The notes under the pieces are model-generated. The model was not told the DNA's origin and made no database searches. It saw nothing but the letters and a program-made list of their open reading frames with translations. Position numbers and translations under genes: made by a program. Source: Pleurodeles waltl (taxonomy: Eukaryota; Chordata; Amphibia; Caudata; Salamandridae). Taken from it: a stretch of DNA of 64,000 nt. Below are positions 10,583-21,689 of this stretch, piece after piece (position 1 is the first letter of the stretch; each line of letters starts with the position of its first letter). Where the stretch lies: positions 1,349,994,323 to 1,350,058,322 of the forward strand of contig NC_090444.1 in NCBI RefSeq assembly GCF_031143425.1, written 5' to 3'.

Positions 10583-12189
10583 GTCTTTCTGTGCATCTAT
10601 TGCCTTTCCATCTCATGTGGTCTGTGCCTCCTTTCATCCTTCCCCTGTGATGCTTACCTCTTTCTCAGCCTTGTTCCATATGTCTTTGAGATTTGGCTTT
10701 GACCCACGTCATTCAGATTTGGCTTCGTCTTCATCTTCACTTTTAAAATATGCCATCTCCCAACACTGCCCCCCACCCACACTTTTATGCAACCGCCTCT
10801 GAAATTCCTCCTTTCCCAGTGTTGAAATTGTCTTTCTTTGTACCCATTATTAACATTGCTTCAGTAAGTGAACTTCTAGACTCCCTCCTCGTCATCCCAC
10901 AAAGTCTCAGAAGTGGGATGTAGCAGATAAGTGCTTCACCCTCTGCAATCCAGTTCGTTTGTGCTTTCATGTTACCATAGCACCCGGGTTCTCTTTTTCT
11001 GTTTCAGATCCTTCACCGGCCACTTCAGCATCAGTGTCTGATACATTCTTCACTCCTTCCTATCTGGCACTGATACTGCACTTGCATCTTTTGCTTGTTG
11101 CGTCTAGCTCCAGATGGATTCTAACTTGCTGCTCTTACTCTCTTATTTGGTATTTTGTTAATGCAATTTCTCTTCATTGACAAGTCTCATGCACCCTCTG
11201 TTGTATCACAAGAAAAAAGTCCTCGAGTAAGTGGCTGACTTTCAGCTAAGCAAGCCCTCTACCCCACCCTTTGCAAGCATTTGACCATCACTGCGTTTGC
11301 TCCCCCCCTTCCATTCACAGTCTTCCAACACGCACAGGAGGGGTTGTCTGCAGGAGAGTAGCAGAGTAATGCTGCACGCATTCTTTGGACATGCACAATG
11401 GTGTTGGGTTACAAGGCCCTGTAGACATCCCAGTATGAGCAGCCACCATTTTTTTAATAAGGTACTTACTTTGTGACCTTGTGTGTGTTTTTGCTATGCC
11501 TCAATCATTTTCTTGGGTAAACATTTTTGTAACTATACTTGTAAACTTTTTTTAATCCTTTATTTTTTTAGAGTTATACAAATATTTATGGCATTTCCAA
11601 ATCTTTATGCCATTTCTTCCTTTGGACATACATTCCTCAATATATGGCAGACCAGTTAATCTTTCTTGAAAAGATAATCTGCTTGTCCCGGGTGATGTAG
11701 AAATATTACAACCAGCAATTCTCTGCTGCATGTTGCTGTACTTATGAGTGCAGAGTTTCTTCTACTTCCTCCTCTCACTGCTGCCACTGAATTTCTTGAG
11801 TGCTTGTTTGGATGCATGGCCCTCATGTGCTTTATCATGCAACTGTTTCCGAATTAGTACATGCAAACTCAGTCATGCTTGATCACATGGAGTGCATGTG
11901 ACTCTGCAGGCATTACCTTTTTTTCTTCTGTGGTATGTGTAAAAAAAAAAAAAAAATCCCCACCAGATCAATCTTTCAGGCCGAAGGGCAGCAGGGCCTC
12001 TTGATGTGATTGGCCCCACTACAACCTCAACATCATCAGCATCCTGGTGTACAGAGGATTGTTCTTCCTGTGCCCTAGGTGCCTCCTGACTTCCTCCAGT
12101 GGCCTGGGATGCCATGAAGCCAACAAATTAAATTTCTTCTCTTCCTTCTCAAGAGTCAAAGGCAAAATGGTGGCCTCCAGTGTAAGCTC
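10583..12189. other. Unassigned sequence
   Basis: No gene, recognised repeat or RNA gene seen. Contains an A15 run at 11,941-11,955. All open frames are short and none resembles a known protein. Confidence 0.5.
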
Positions 12190-12480
12190 CTTGGGCCAGA
12201 TGTAGCAAACGTTTGCGACTCGCAAACGGGCCGATTCGCGACAGTGCAAAATCGGAAATGGGATGCAAAAAGCCAATTTCCGACTCGCAAAAAGCGATGG
12301 GACCCGTTTGCGAGTCGCATCCGTTGCGACCCCATTTTGCGACCCGCAAATTGCAAGTCGCAATTTGCGAGTCGCAAACCTTATGCAATTGCAACTCGCA
12401 AATTGCGACTAGTCGCAAAAAGCCCAGTTTGCATGTCCCATTTACCACTAACTCAGAGCAGGTGGTAACCATTACCAAAG

Positions 12481-12489
12481 TATAAAAGG
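12481..12489 (+). promoter_or_regulatory. TATA box of the copy 1 transposase
   Basis: TATAAAAGG, 30 bp upstream of the start codon, which sits in AAGATGGCGG, itself a YY1-like motif. Both are conserved at the same spacing in copy 2 (TATAAA at 21,985). The position fits a core promoter with a very short 5' leader. Confidence 0.6.
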
Positions 12490-12518
12490 AGACCCAGAAG
12501 GCATCTGGGTCACTCAAG

Positions 12519-13759
12519 ATGGCGGACATATACCTGATAGCAGTGAGGAGGAGAGTCTACGCAGCCCAGCAGAGGAGGAGGAGGGGCCACAGACAGGAGA
12601 AGATATATAGAACAAGGCAGACCCTTTTCCAGCAAACTGAAGAGGAGATCTATGATAAATACCGCCTTAGCAGCGCTGCCATTCTAGAATTAATAGATTT
12701 ACTAAAACCACAGCTAGAACACAAGACTCTGTGTGGCTGCGCCATCCCTACGCATGTGCAAGTACTATGCGCACTGCACCTCTTGGCCTCAGGGAGCTAT
12801 CAGGGGGTCATTGCCGTGGCAGGTGGGGTATCCCAAAGTGCAGTGTCAAGGTTCCTCAGGGCATTCCTAGATGCCTTAGTAGCGCACAGGTCTCAGTTCA
12901 TATACTCACCAAGGAATGAGGCAGAAATTAACAGCACGAAGCTGGACTTTTACCGCATTGCCCACTTCCCCCATGTCATTGGATGTGTAGATGGGACACA
13001 CATTCAAATATGCCCCCCGCTAATCTGGAACATATTTTCTGCAACAGAAAGTGTACCCACTCACTCAACATACAGGTTGTTTGTGATGCCCATTACGTCA
13101 TCACGGACATCGTAGCTAAGTTTCCAGGCAGTACCCATGACTCATACATTTTTTGTCATAGTGGGATACATCAACGCCTGGAACGTGGGGAGTTTGGAGA
13201 CGGATACCTCCTAGGTAGAGCTGCATACACCTTGCAGACATACACACAGGTCACTGTGCACGACTATCTTACTAACAGTGTACTTTTGTGCCCAACAGGT
13301 GACAGTGCATATGCTCTAAGGCCATGGATCATGACTCCATTTTTAACACCCAGCAATGATTCAGAGAGGCAATAAAACAGTGCGCATAAGAGGACCAGGA
13401 ACCTCATAGAGCGCACCTTCGGACTCCTGAAGGCAAGATTCCGATGCTTCCACCGCAGCGGAGGCGCCCTCCAATACACCCCCATTACCGCTTTCAAAAT
13501 TGTGGTCGCATGCGCCATCCTCCACAACATCGCCACCCGACGTGGGCTACCTCTCACCCCTGCAGACCCAGATCCTGATGATGAAGAGCAAGAACAACCA
13601 CATCGCCATCATGGGGATTGGAGTCTAGCTAATCAAGGCAGACTGAGACGGGACCACATTGCAACGCAATATCTGGACGGTACGTGTCAACTCCCACCAT
13701 ACTCACCTATTAACCATTTGTTAAGTGGAACAAAAATAACTGTTTTATTAATGTCATGA
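12519..13759 (+). pseudogene. HARBI1-like DDE transposase, small Harbinger copy 1
   Basis: Starts MADIYLIAVRRR with a basic N-terminus. It continues into a helix-turn-helix-like block (YRLSSAAILELIDLLKPQL, VLCALHLLASGSYQ, GGVSQSAVSRFL) and the DDE core. The core has the first Asp in GCVDGTH, the second in PGSTHDSY and the Glu in LIERTFGLLKAR. A small intron of about 85 bp lies between YLLG and DSAYALRP, with acceptor CCCAACAG near 13,299. Three defects are visible. A one-base loss in a C-run at about 13,016 shifts the frame (shared with copy 2). A TAA at about 13,372 replaces a Tyr codon of copy 2. A one-base loss near 13,671 alters the C-terminus. Without these it would be close to the usual HARBI1 length of about 350 residues. 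Confidence 0.88.
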
Positions 13760-14333
13760 AGAAACTATATACAAGTTGAAATTGTCCATGGGCAGGAAAA
13801 TGCCAACCAGTCATGTGGCACATTAACGCCATGTGCCACATGAATCTGTCCTGGCTGTTATCTATGATCTCCTGCCCCTCCTGCCAGCCTGGCTGGTCCC
13901 TGCTGCGTCCATGGTGCTGTGCCTACCACTCCTCAGCACCCTACTGTGAGTGGCAGAGACACTGCTCACTGTTGAGCCCTCCTCCCAGGTGTATTTGTTA
14001 ACTTCCTGGCTGTGATGTCATCATCATGTGCCAGGAAGTGTTTCCAGGGTGTTCTGGTATGCTTTCTGGAGTGTTCTGCTGCATCTGCAAGCAATTTTGA
14101 GGGTATTCGCAATTTGCGACACCCACTCGCTAATTGCGAGTTCGTTTTTGCACACTCGCAAACAGCGACCTCGCAAACTGCGGACTCGCACACAGCGTTG
14201 CGAGTCCGGCTGCGAGTCGCAAAATCGGATTGCTTTTTTTTCTGGCATTCCAATTTGCGACTCGCATTTTGCGAGTCGCATCAACTCGCAAAATGCGAGT
14301 CGCAATTTTTATTTTTGCTACATCTGGCCCCTT

Positions 14334-15419
14334 GTTTCTATAGGCTGTAAACTCGCTTTTTAGATAGTGTGGATTGTCTGACCAATTAGATGGCTTCTTT
14401 AACTCTTTTTTAGGTGAGTTTTGGATTCGTGGATTCTCTGTGACACCAAGTTGAGTTTGACAAGCAAAAAATCTCACTTTTATTGTTTCTTGGTCAAGTT
14501 CAATAAGATTATAAACCACTGTTTCGTCTCGGCTAAAGACCAGCAACAAGGGAAGAACACAAACATGCCTGTGTGGGAAATGCATTAATAATATAATTAT
14601 AACTGAATGTGGTTCGGAGACGTTTTTGACATCCAAATGTGAAAATAAGAGCCCAAATTAGAAATGATTAACATTAACTTTATTTTTGCATTGTAGTTCT
14701 CCCTCACTTCACCAAACAAGGAGGTGTAGAGAGCACAAAATAGTCCTTGCTCCAGAAGTCCATCACCAATATTTACTCTTTATTAACCCCATCAAAGATT
14801 TACTTTCATGATCTTTTTGATCAGCTAAACAACGTTCTTAAAAAGCAAAACAATAGAAATGAACAACAAAAGGACTGGCAACATTTAATAATATGAGATA
14901 TTGCTCCATCTGAAATGGCTCATGATAGCCAATTTAATTTCCATTTAATTTCTAATAAATCTTGTTGTATTTATTTTCCATTGAAAACAACTGTGTGTGT
15001 ATGTGCAGACACACACACACATAAATTTATGTCAGTGTTGGGGAGGATTGCATTTACTAAAATGATCCTATTGGCTAGATTCTTACATCTCTTTTCCTCT
15101 CCACCTTTATGTATACCGAAGGGGGTATTTGGCGAAATAGGCTTCTTGTAGAATTGTTCTGGAGGGAGATTGTTGTACCGGCTGTGCATTAAGATGCTCA
15201 TACAGCTACATGATTCTGAATCTGTATGTTCCACAGCTACCCCAACTCAGCTTTTTCCTACATAAAGTGAACGTCACATATCGGGATGACAGTTGTTTTA
15301 CACCTGGTGGAATGTTAAACATTTTCCAGACTGTGGATTAAAGTGGCGCCTTGGAACCCTCCATTTGAACATCTTCCAGTTCTCCATTTCTTTTTTTGCC
15401 TTGATTTCTCCTTTCATGT
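14334..15419. other. Unassigned AT-rich sequence
   Basis: No gene or recognised element. A short CA/TG-rich stretch lies at 14,990-15,025. Confidence 0.45.
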
Positions 15420-18400
15420 TCATCCCAATCCAAAACAATCTTCTCCACCCCTGTCCGAAATAATCTGCCCCACTCGAATCCAAAACAATCTGCCCCACTC
15501 CAACCTGCCTCACTCCAACCCAAAACAACGTGCCTCACTTCAATCTGTTCCACTCCAATCCAAAACAATCTGCCCCAGTCCAAAACAGTCTGGACTGGAG
15601 TGTGGCTGATTGGAGTGGGTCAGTCTGCCACACTCCACTCCAATCCACCCCACTCCATCCCGATCAGTCACACTCCAATTCTCCCTTCCCACCCACTCCA
15701 GTCTGCCCCAGCCCAATCAAAAATAATTTGTCCCACTCCAATCCAAAACAATGTGCCACAGTCCAAACTGCCCCACTCCAACCCAAAGCAACCTGTCTCA
15801 TTCCAATCTGCCCCACTCCAATCCAAAACAATTTGCCCCACTACATTCGTAAACAATCTGCCCACCCTAGTGGAAAACAATCTGGCCCACTCCATTATCC
15901 CCACTCCAATCCAATCCCTTCACTCCAATCCCATCCACCCCACTCCAATCCAAAACAATTTGGTGCATTCAAATCCAAAACAATCTACCCCACTCCAATC
16001 CGCCCAACTCCCGTCCAAAACAATCTACCCCACACTAATCTAAAACAATCTGCCCCTCTTCATTCTGCCCCAATCAAATCCAAAACAATCTGCCCCACTT
16101 GAATCCAAAACAATCTGCCCTACTCCAATACCCCCACTCCAATCAAAACCGTCCCACTCCAGTCCAGTCCACCCCACTCCAATCCAGTCTACCTCATCCG
16201 ATCCACTCTACTCCACCCCACTCTGTCCCCTCGAATCTGCCTCACTCAGTCTAAAACAATCTGCCTCACTCGAATCCAAAACAATCGGTCCCACTCCAAT
16301 ACTAAACAATCTGCCCCACTCCAATCCAGAACAAGCTGCCCATTCCAAACCAAAACAATCTTCCCCACTCCAATCCATAATAAACTGCCCCACTCCAATC
16401 CAAAACAATCTGCCCCAAATCAATCGGCACCCACTCCAATCCAAAAAAATCTGCCACACAATACAATATGCCACATTCCAATCAGCCCCACTGCAAACCA
16501 AAACAATCTGCCCCACTGCAATCTGCCACACTCCAGTCCAAACCAATCTGCCCCACTCAATCCAAAACAATCTGCCCTACTCACTCCAAGACAATCTGCC
16601 CCATTCCCATCCAAAACAATTTGCCCCATTCCAGACTGCCTTGTTAAAATCCAGTTCCTCACCCCAATCCAATTTACCCCACTATAATCCACCACATCCA
16701 CCCCACACCAATCCAATCCAGGCCAACCCACTCTACCCCACTCCAGACCAATCTACCCCACTCCAATCAATCTACCCCACTCCAATTCACCACAATCCAA
16801 CCCACTCTAGTCCAACCCACCCTGCTCTAGTCCAACCCACCTCACTCTAGTCCAACCCACCTCACTCAAATTCAACCCATCCCACTGCACACCACTACGT
16901 TACAATCCAACCCACCCCAGTCCAATCCAACCCAACCCAACCCACTCACTCCAATCCAATCCAACCCACTCCAATCCACCGCTTCAACCCAGTCCATCCT
17001 ACTCCACTTTTAACCACCCCAATCCAGTTCACCTTAATCCACCCCACCCCAATCCAATCCACCCCACACCACCTTAATCCACCCCACTCCAATCCAATCC
17101 ACCCCACTCCTCCTCAATCCAATCCACTGCACTCCACACCAATCTAATCCACCGCTCTCCAATCTAATTCATACCACTCCAGTCCACCCCACCCCACCCT
17201 AATCCAATCCACCCCAGACACACCAATCCAGTCCATCCCACTTAATCCCATTTACCACACTCTATTCCTCTCCACCCCACTCCAGACCACCTCACTCCAA
17301 TCCAGTTCACCACCCTCAATCCATCTCACCCCACTCCAACCCATTCCAACCCACCCTACTTTAGTGTATTCCACCTCACTCCAGTCCACCGTACCATACC
17401 CGAATCCAATCCAATCCACCCCTCTCCAATCCACCTCACACCTATCCACTTCATCCAGTCCACCACACCCCTCTCCAGTCCACTCCACCTCAAACCACTC
17501 TACTCAAATCCATCACACTCTACTCTAGTCCACCACAGTCTACTCCAATCCACCTCACTCTAATACAATCCTACCCACTCTAATCAAAACACCTCCCTCT
17601 ACTCCAGTCCACTCCACTCTACTCCAGTCCACCCCACTCTACCCCAATCCACCTCAATCAATCCACACCACCCCAGTTCAGTCCACGCCACATCAATCCA
17701 ATTCACCTTAACCCACCCCACTCCAGTCCAATACAGTCCACCTTAATCCACCCCACTCCTGTCCAGTCCACCCCAATCCAACCCACTAAAAACCACTTTA
17801 ATCCAACCCACTCCAATCCACCCCACCCCACACACTCTAATCCACCCCGTCCAATTCACCACACTCAATCCAATCCACCACACTGCCCCACTCCAATCCA
17901 ATGCAGCCCACTCCAATCCAGACAACTCCACTCCAGTCCAATCCATCCTACTCAAATCCAGCCCAATCCAAACCACCCTAGCCTACCCACTCCAATCCAC
18001 CTCACCCCAGTCCAGTCCACCTCAGTCCTCATCACCCCAATCCAATCCACTTCACCCCAGTCAACCCAATCCACCCAACTCAATTCCACCCACTCCAGTC
18101 CAATCCAATTCACCTCACCCACTCCAATTTACCTTACCCGATACCAATTCAGCTCACCCCTCTCCAATTTACCCCACCCCAATCAAATCCACCCCTCTCC
18201 AATCTACTCAAATCCATCCCACTCCATTCCACCCCACCCCAAATCAGTCCAGTCAACACCACTCCAATCCACCTTCACTTCAGACTACTCCACTCCCCTC
18301 CAATCCACCGGCACCACTCTAGTTCCATCAACCCCACTCGACCCAATCCAATCCACCCCACTCTACCCAATCCACCCCACCTCACTCCAATCCATTCTCT

Positions 18401-18720
18401 CAGCTACAGTCCAATCCACTCAACAACCAACTTCAGTTTAATCCAGCCCACTCGAATCAAATTAATCCAGTCCACCCCAATCCTCCCCACTGCAGTCCAG
18501 TCTATCCACCCCAGCCCATTTCACCTCACTCAAAACCATCCAGTCCAATCAACTGCACCCTAGTCCTATTACTTCAGTTCAATCCAGTCTAATCACCCCA
18601 CTCCAATCCACCCCACTCCATTCTACCTCACCCCATTTCAATCCACCCCACTCATTTCAATCCACCCCACTGTACTCCACCCTATTCCACCACATATCAC
18701 TCCACACCATGACACCGACT
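15420..18720. repeat. 3.3 kb degenerate pentamer satellite
   Basis: Almost the whole segment can be read as five-base words such as CCACT, CCAAT, CCACC and CCAGT. The first third (to about 16,640) is organised in a 25-bp form, CCACTCCAATCCAAAACAAT plus CTGCC. The rest is a looser mix of CCACT/CCAAT/CCACC. There is strong strand asymmetry, with very little G on the plus strand. The many open frames on either strand are by-products of the repeat and not genes. Confidence 0.93.
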
Positions 18721-18944
18721 GCTACAGAACCATTGAACTCTAATCTCCTCTACTCAACTCTACGACACTCCACTCCCCCTGCTCAACTCTACAACTCTCT
18801 ACAACACTAACTTTTAGCCAAGCTGAACAGCAGCCAAACTGATGTACAGCATAACCAAAACACATTGCCAAAGCCAATAGCTATTGCCAATGCGGGTTTT
18901 AATGTAGCCCCTGGCTGGGCCAGGGCATGCATATTTAATTAAAA

Positions 18945-19330
18945 AAAGAAAATGGACCCCCACTCTCCAGGACTACTTTAAATAAATATAAGGGGCTGCA
19001 AGGCCCTGCCCTCCCCGGGCCCTGGGGACCACTACCTCCCTGGGACTTTTTCAGAAAAAGTAGGGGGCCGCATGAACCCCCTCCTGGGGCTTTTAGAAGC
19101 CCCAGGACCACCACCTCCCTGGGGCACAATTCAACATTATGGAGGGACCCATGCAGACCCCCTGAGGACCAATACCTCCCTGGGGCCAAATTACTAATTT
19201 TAAACATGGAGGGGGCCATATGCGGCTCAAGGGACCACCACCTCCCTCGGTCAGACCCACGCAAAAGAAAGGAGGGGGGCACAAGCCCCTCCTCCCCCCG
19301 GAGCAATTAATGGCCCTGGAGACTGCCACC
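18945..19330. repeat. Diverged tandem repeats with CCACCTCCCTGGGG core
   Basis: At least four units spaced about 60-80 bp apart, each with a core like GACCACCACCTCCCTGGGG (near 19,024, 19,107, 19,164 and 19,231) and a GGGGGCC-type segment. They are diverged and probably old. Confidence 0.65.
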
Positions 19331-19687
19331 ACCCAGGGCTGGCTCCTGCTAACTCTCGAGGTGCCCACCCTCAGGAGATAGCTGTTTGCTTTTCTTGGCA
19401 GGAACTGTGAGAGCTCATGCCAAACAGTAGCAAACACTAACTCCGCATCTAGCAAGTGGGAGCTGTCAAAATGCTCCGCTTGCTGGAAGCAGAGTTTTCA
19501 TGTTTCCTTACCCGCAGACATTCGGGCAGGGATACAGATGAAAGTATTGCTCCTGCACATAGGGAGCTGCATTGCCAGCATCTCCCTGCATGAGGGAGCA
19601 ATGCCGGCTTCCCCAGGATGCTAGGACCTGGCTGAGACTGCGTGGGCCTTGAGGCTTCCCTTGTGGTCCCCGACATACTTAAACTGT

Positions 19688-20860
19688 GGTCTCTTCTTGG
19701 ATAAATATGCAGGCCAAGAATAATTCTGGCACAATGTTGTTTTCACGGAAATTAAACGTCAATGGGAAGCACTTACAGTTATAAACAAAGCAGGTGCCCA
19801 GTTGAAGCACCACTTCTGTAAAGTACTAATCATCCTAACTTCCTGCATGTGACCAAGGCAAAGCATGTGTTTTTCTCTGCATTTCCACCTTGAAAAGTTA
19901 TCTGTAATCCTTGATGGAAGTGTTTGCATCCTTGCTTTTTTTCAAGTGCAATATCTTAGGTAGTTACTGCGACCAGTGGGTTCTTTCTTGTCATCTGCTG
20001 CTAAGACCAGAGATTATGTCTACCCTCACTTTTTCCAGGCTGATGAAAAGCTTGCTAAAAGGTTCCTGAGTGCATTTCCTGCCAATGTTGGAGACGTGTC
20101 CTTGATGCAGAGAAACACTTCTGTAAAGTACAGATCTTCTGTGTGTGATTTCTCTGCAGTTCCACCTTAAAAAGTTATCTGATGAAGATGCTCGAGAAAC
20201 CAATCAAATTTGCAAAGTTACAGACAAGATCACTGGAGACATTACCTCAGCGTCCTTTACACAGCTGTAGTGTAGGAGATGCAGTGTTCATTTACCCAAA
20301 GAGGTAGCACTTAACAATTAGCGAGCAAAAAGTACTCCAGTTGGGTAGGCATTCTGCACAAAACGGCCTCTTCTTGGATAAGTATATAGGGCAGGATTCA
20401 TTCTGGCATGATGTTCATTTCACAGAAATTAAACCTCAGCGGGATGTACTTATAGATATAAACAAAGCAGGTGCCCAAGTTGAAGCTTGACTTCTGTAAA
20501 GTACTAATCATCTAATTTCTTACGCATGGTCAAGGCAAAGGAAGTGTTTTTTTCTCTGCATGAGTGTTATCTCATGTAGTGAATGTGATTAGTGGGTTCT
20601 TATCATTTGCTGCTGAGACCACAGATTGTGTTCTCCCTTTTAAAAACAACAAGTATAAAAGATTACCTAGAAGCCTCGCCCTTTTGTCCCACCTGATATA
20701 CATTAGTGGTATGCAGCATCTTCCCGCCATTTTCCCAGGATGACGGACAGCTTAATAAAAGGACCGCCCGAGCACATTTCCCTCCGATTTTGGAGACACG
20801 TTCTTGATGCACAGGAATATGAACATATCGCCAACATGCAAAGAAGCACTTCATGTGTGA
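19688..20860. repeat. Direct repeat, unit about 680 bp, two diverged copies
   Basis: The segment 19,688-20,110 recurs at 20,366-20,825. Shared blocks include CTCTTCTTGGATAA, AAACAAAGCAGGTGCCCA, CTTCTGTAAAGTACTAATCA and GGAGACACGTTCTTGATGCA (or near variants). The copies differ by many substitutions and small gaps. I cannot assign the repeat to a family. Confidence 0.7.
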
Positions 20861-21010
20861 CGTGTGGTTGGGTAGTAATAGGGGGTAGGCCCTGCGGTCA
20901 ATCCCTGCCGTACAAGGCCGAAGATCATGCGAGACTCAGGGCTGGGTGGTTATAGGGGGGTAGGCCCTGCTGCCAACGCCTGCCGTGCATGGCCGAAGGC
21001 CGTGTGCAGC
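20857..21010. repeat. Two tandem units containing TAGGGGGTAGGCCCTGC
   Basis: Two units of about 75 bp (starting near 20,866 and 20,940). They share GGTTGGGTGGTTATAGGGGG-like sequence, then CTGCCGT and GGCCGAAG. Nature unknown. Confidence 0.6.
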
Positions 21011-21074
21011 AGTTGTTGGATTAACATAAAGTAATTAAATTTACTTAGTGTTAAAAATAAAAACATAGAAATTT

Positions 21075-21373
21075 ACTGAAAAAAGCAAAGGTTACAGGGA
21101 CGTTATAGTTACGCTCACATTTGAAAGGTACAATACCATAGAAATTCAGCTGTTAGCGTTATTTCAAATAACTATAACTCGTGCTCTAATGTAACTATAA
21201 CTCGTGCCCTCGCCATACACTGCTAATTACCCCAGCTATTACATCACTTATGACATCTTCTATGACGTATTGATAATATCCCTGTAACATTTGCAGTAAA
21301 ATTATGGATGAGAAAACTGTGCATGGTGAGCCTATCTAGAACGTCCCTGTAACCTCTGTTTTTTTAAGTGAAT
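21075..21373. mobile_element. MITE-like inverted repeat
   Basis: Inverted arms about 30 bp long containing AGGTTACAGGGACGTT (21,088-21,105) and AACGTCCCTGTAACCT (21,340-21,357) enclose about 240 bp of AT-rich sequence. Inside, CTATAACTCGTGC occurs twice. No coding capacity. Exact ends and target duplication are unclear. Confidence 0.55.
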
Positions 21374-21689
21374 ATGAATATATTTATATATGTATAGAGA
21401 GTATTAATTTTTCTCCAAGAAGCCACTGAAAGCCAACACATCAGCATGAACACAGAAAAACTCAAATATGTGTCTTTTCTGCACACGTCCAAGTTGACCA
21501 CACAAACAGTAGGACCTACAAACTTACAATGATAACAGTACACTTCTAGCATTGACACAACATAATCCCAACTCCCAATTTAGCGCCTGATTAAAATAAA
21601 CTGTGATACCAGCACCTCTCTCTATAGAGGTAATGTGTTCGCTTTAGAGTTTTGCAGAAGAAGAAAGCGTCCCTACATTTAAAGATATG

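Larger units (their letters stand above)
12193..14330 (+). mobile_element. Small Harbinger family with GAGTCGC-rich ends, copy 1
   Basis: A 2,138-bp element bounded by inverted ends GGGCCAGATGTAGCAAA. It is flanked by the 3-bp direct repeat CTT (12,190-12,192 and 14,331-14,333). Both ends contain about 230 bp packed with copies of TTTGCGAGTCGCAAA-like palindromes. The interior holds a HARBI1-type transposase. After it, 13,760-14,100 has no intact gene. A second, nearly identical copy is at 21,690. Confidence 0.92.

Noticed and set aside
14130..14343. Frames in the GAGTCGC palindromes (for example CESQNRIAF, LRVASTRKMRVA)
   Set aside because: They occur on both strands at both ends of each small Harbinger and merely translate its palindromic arms.
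15530..16102. Long open frames across the satellite (for example 190 codons on the plus strand)
   Set aside because: They follow from a 25-bp repeat with few stop codons, with no start context, domain or varied composition.
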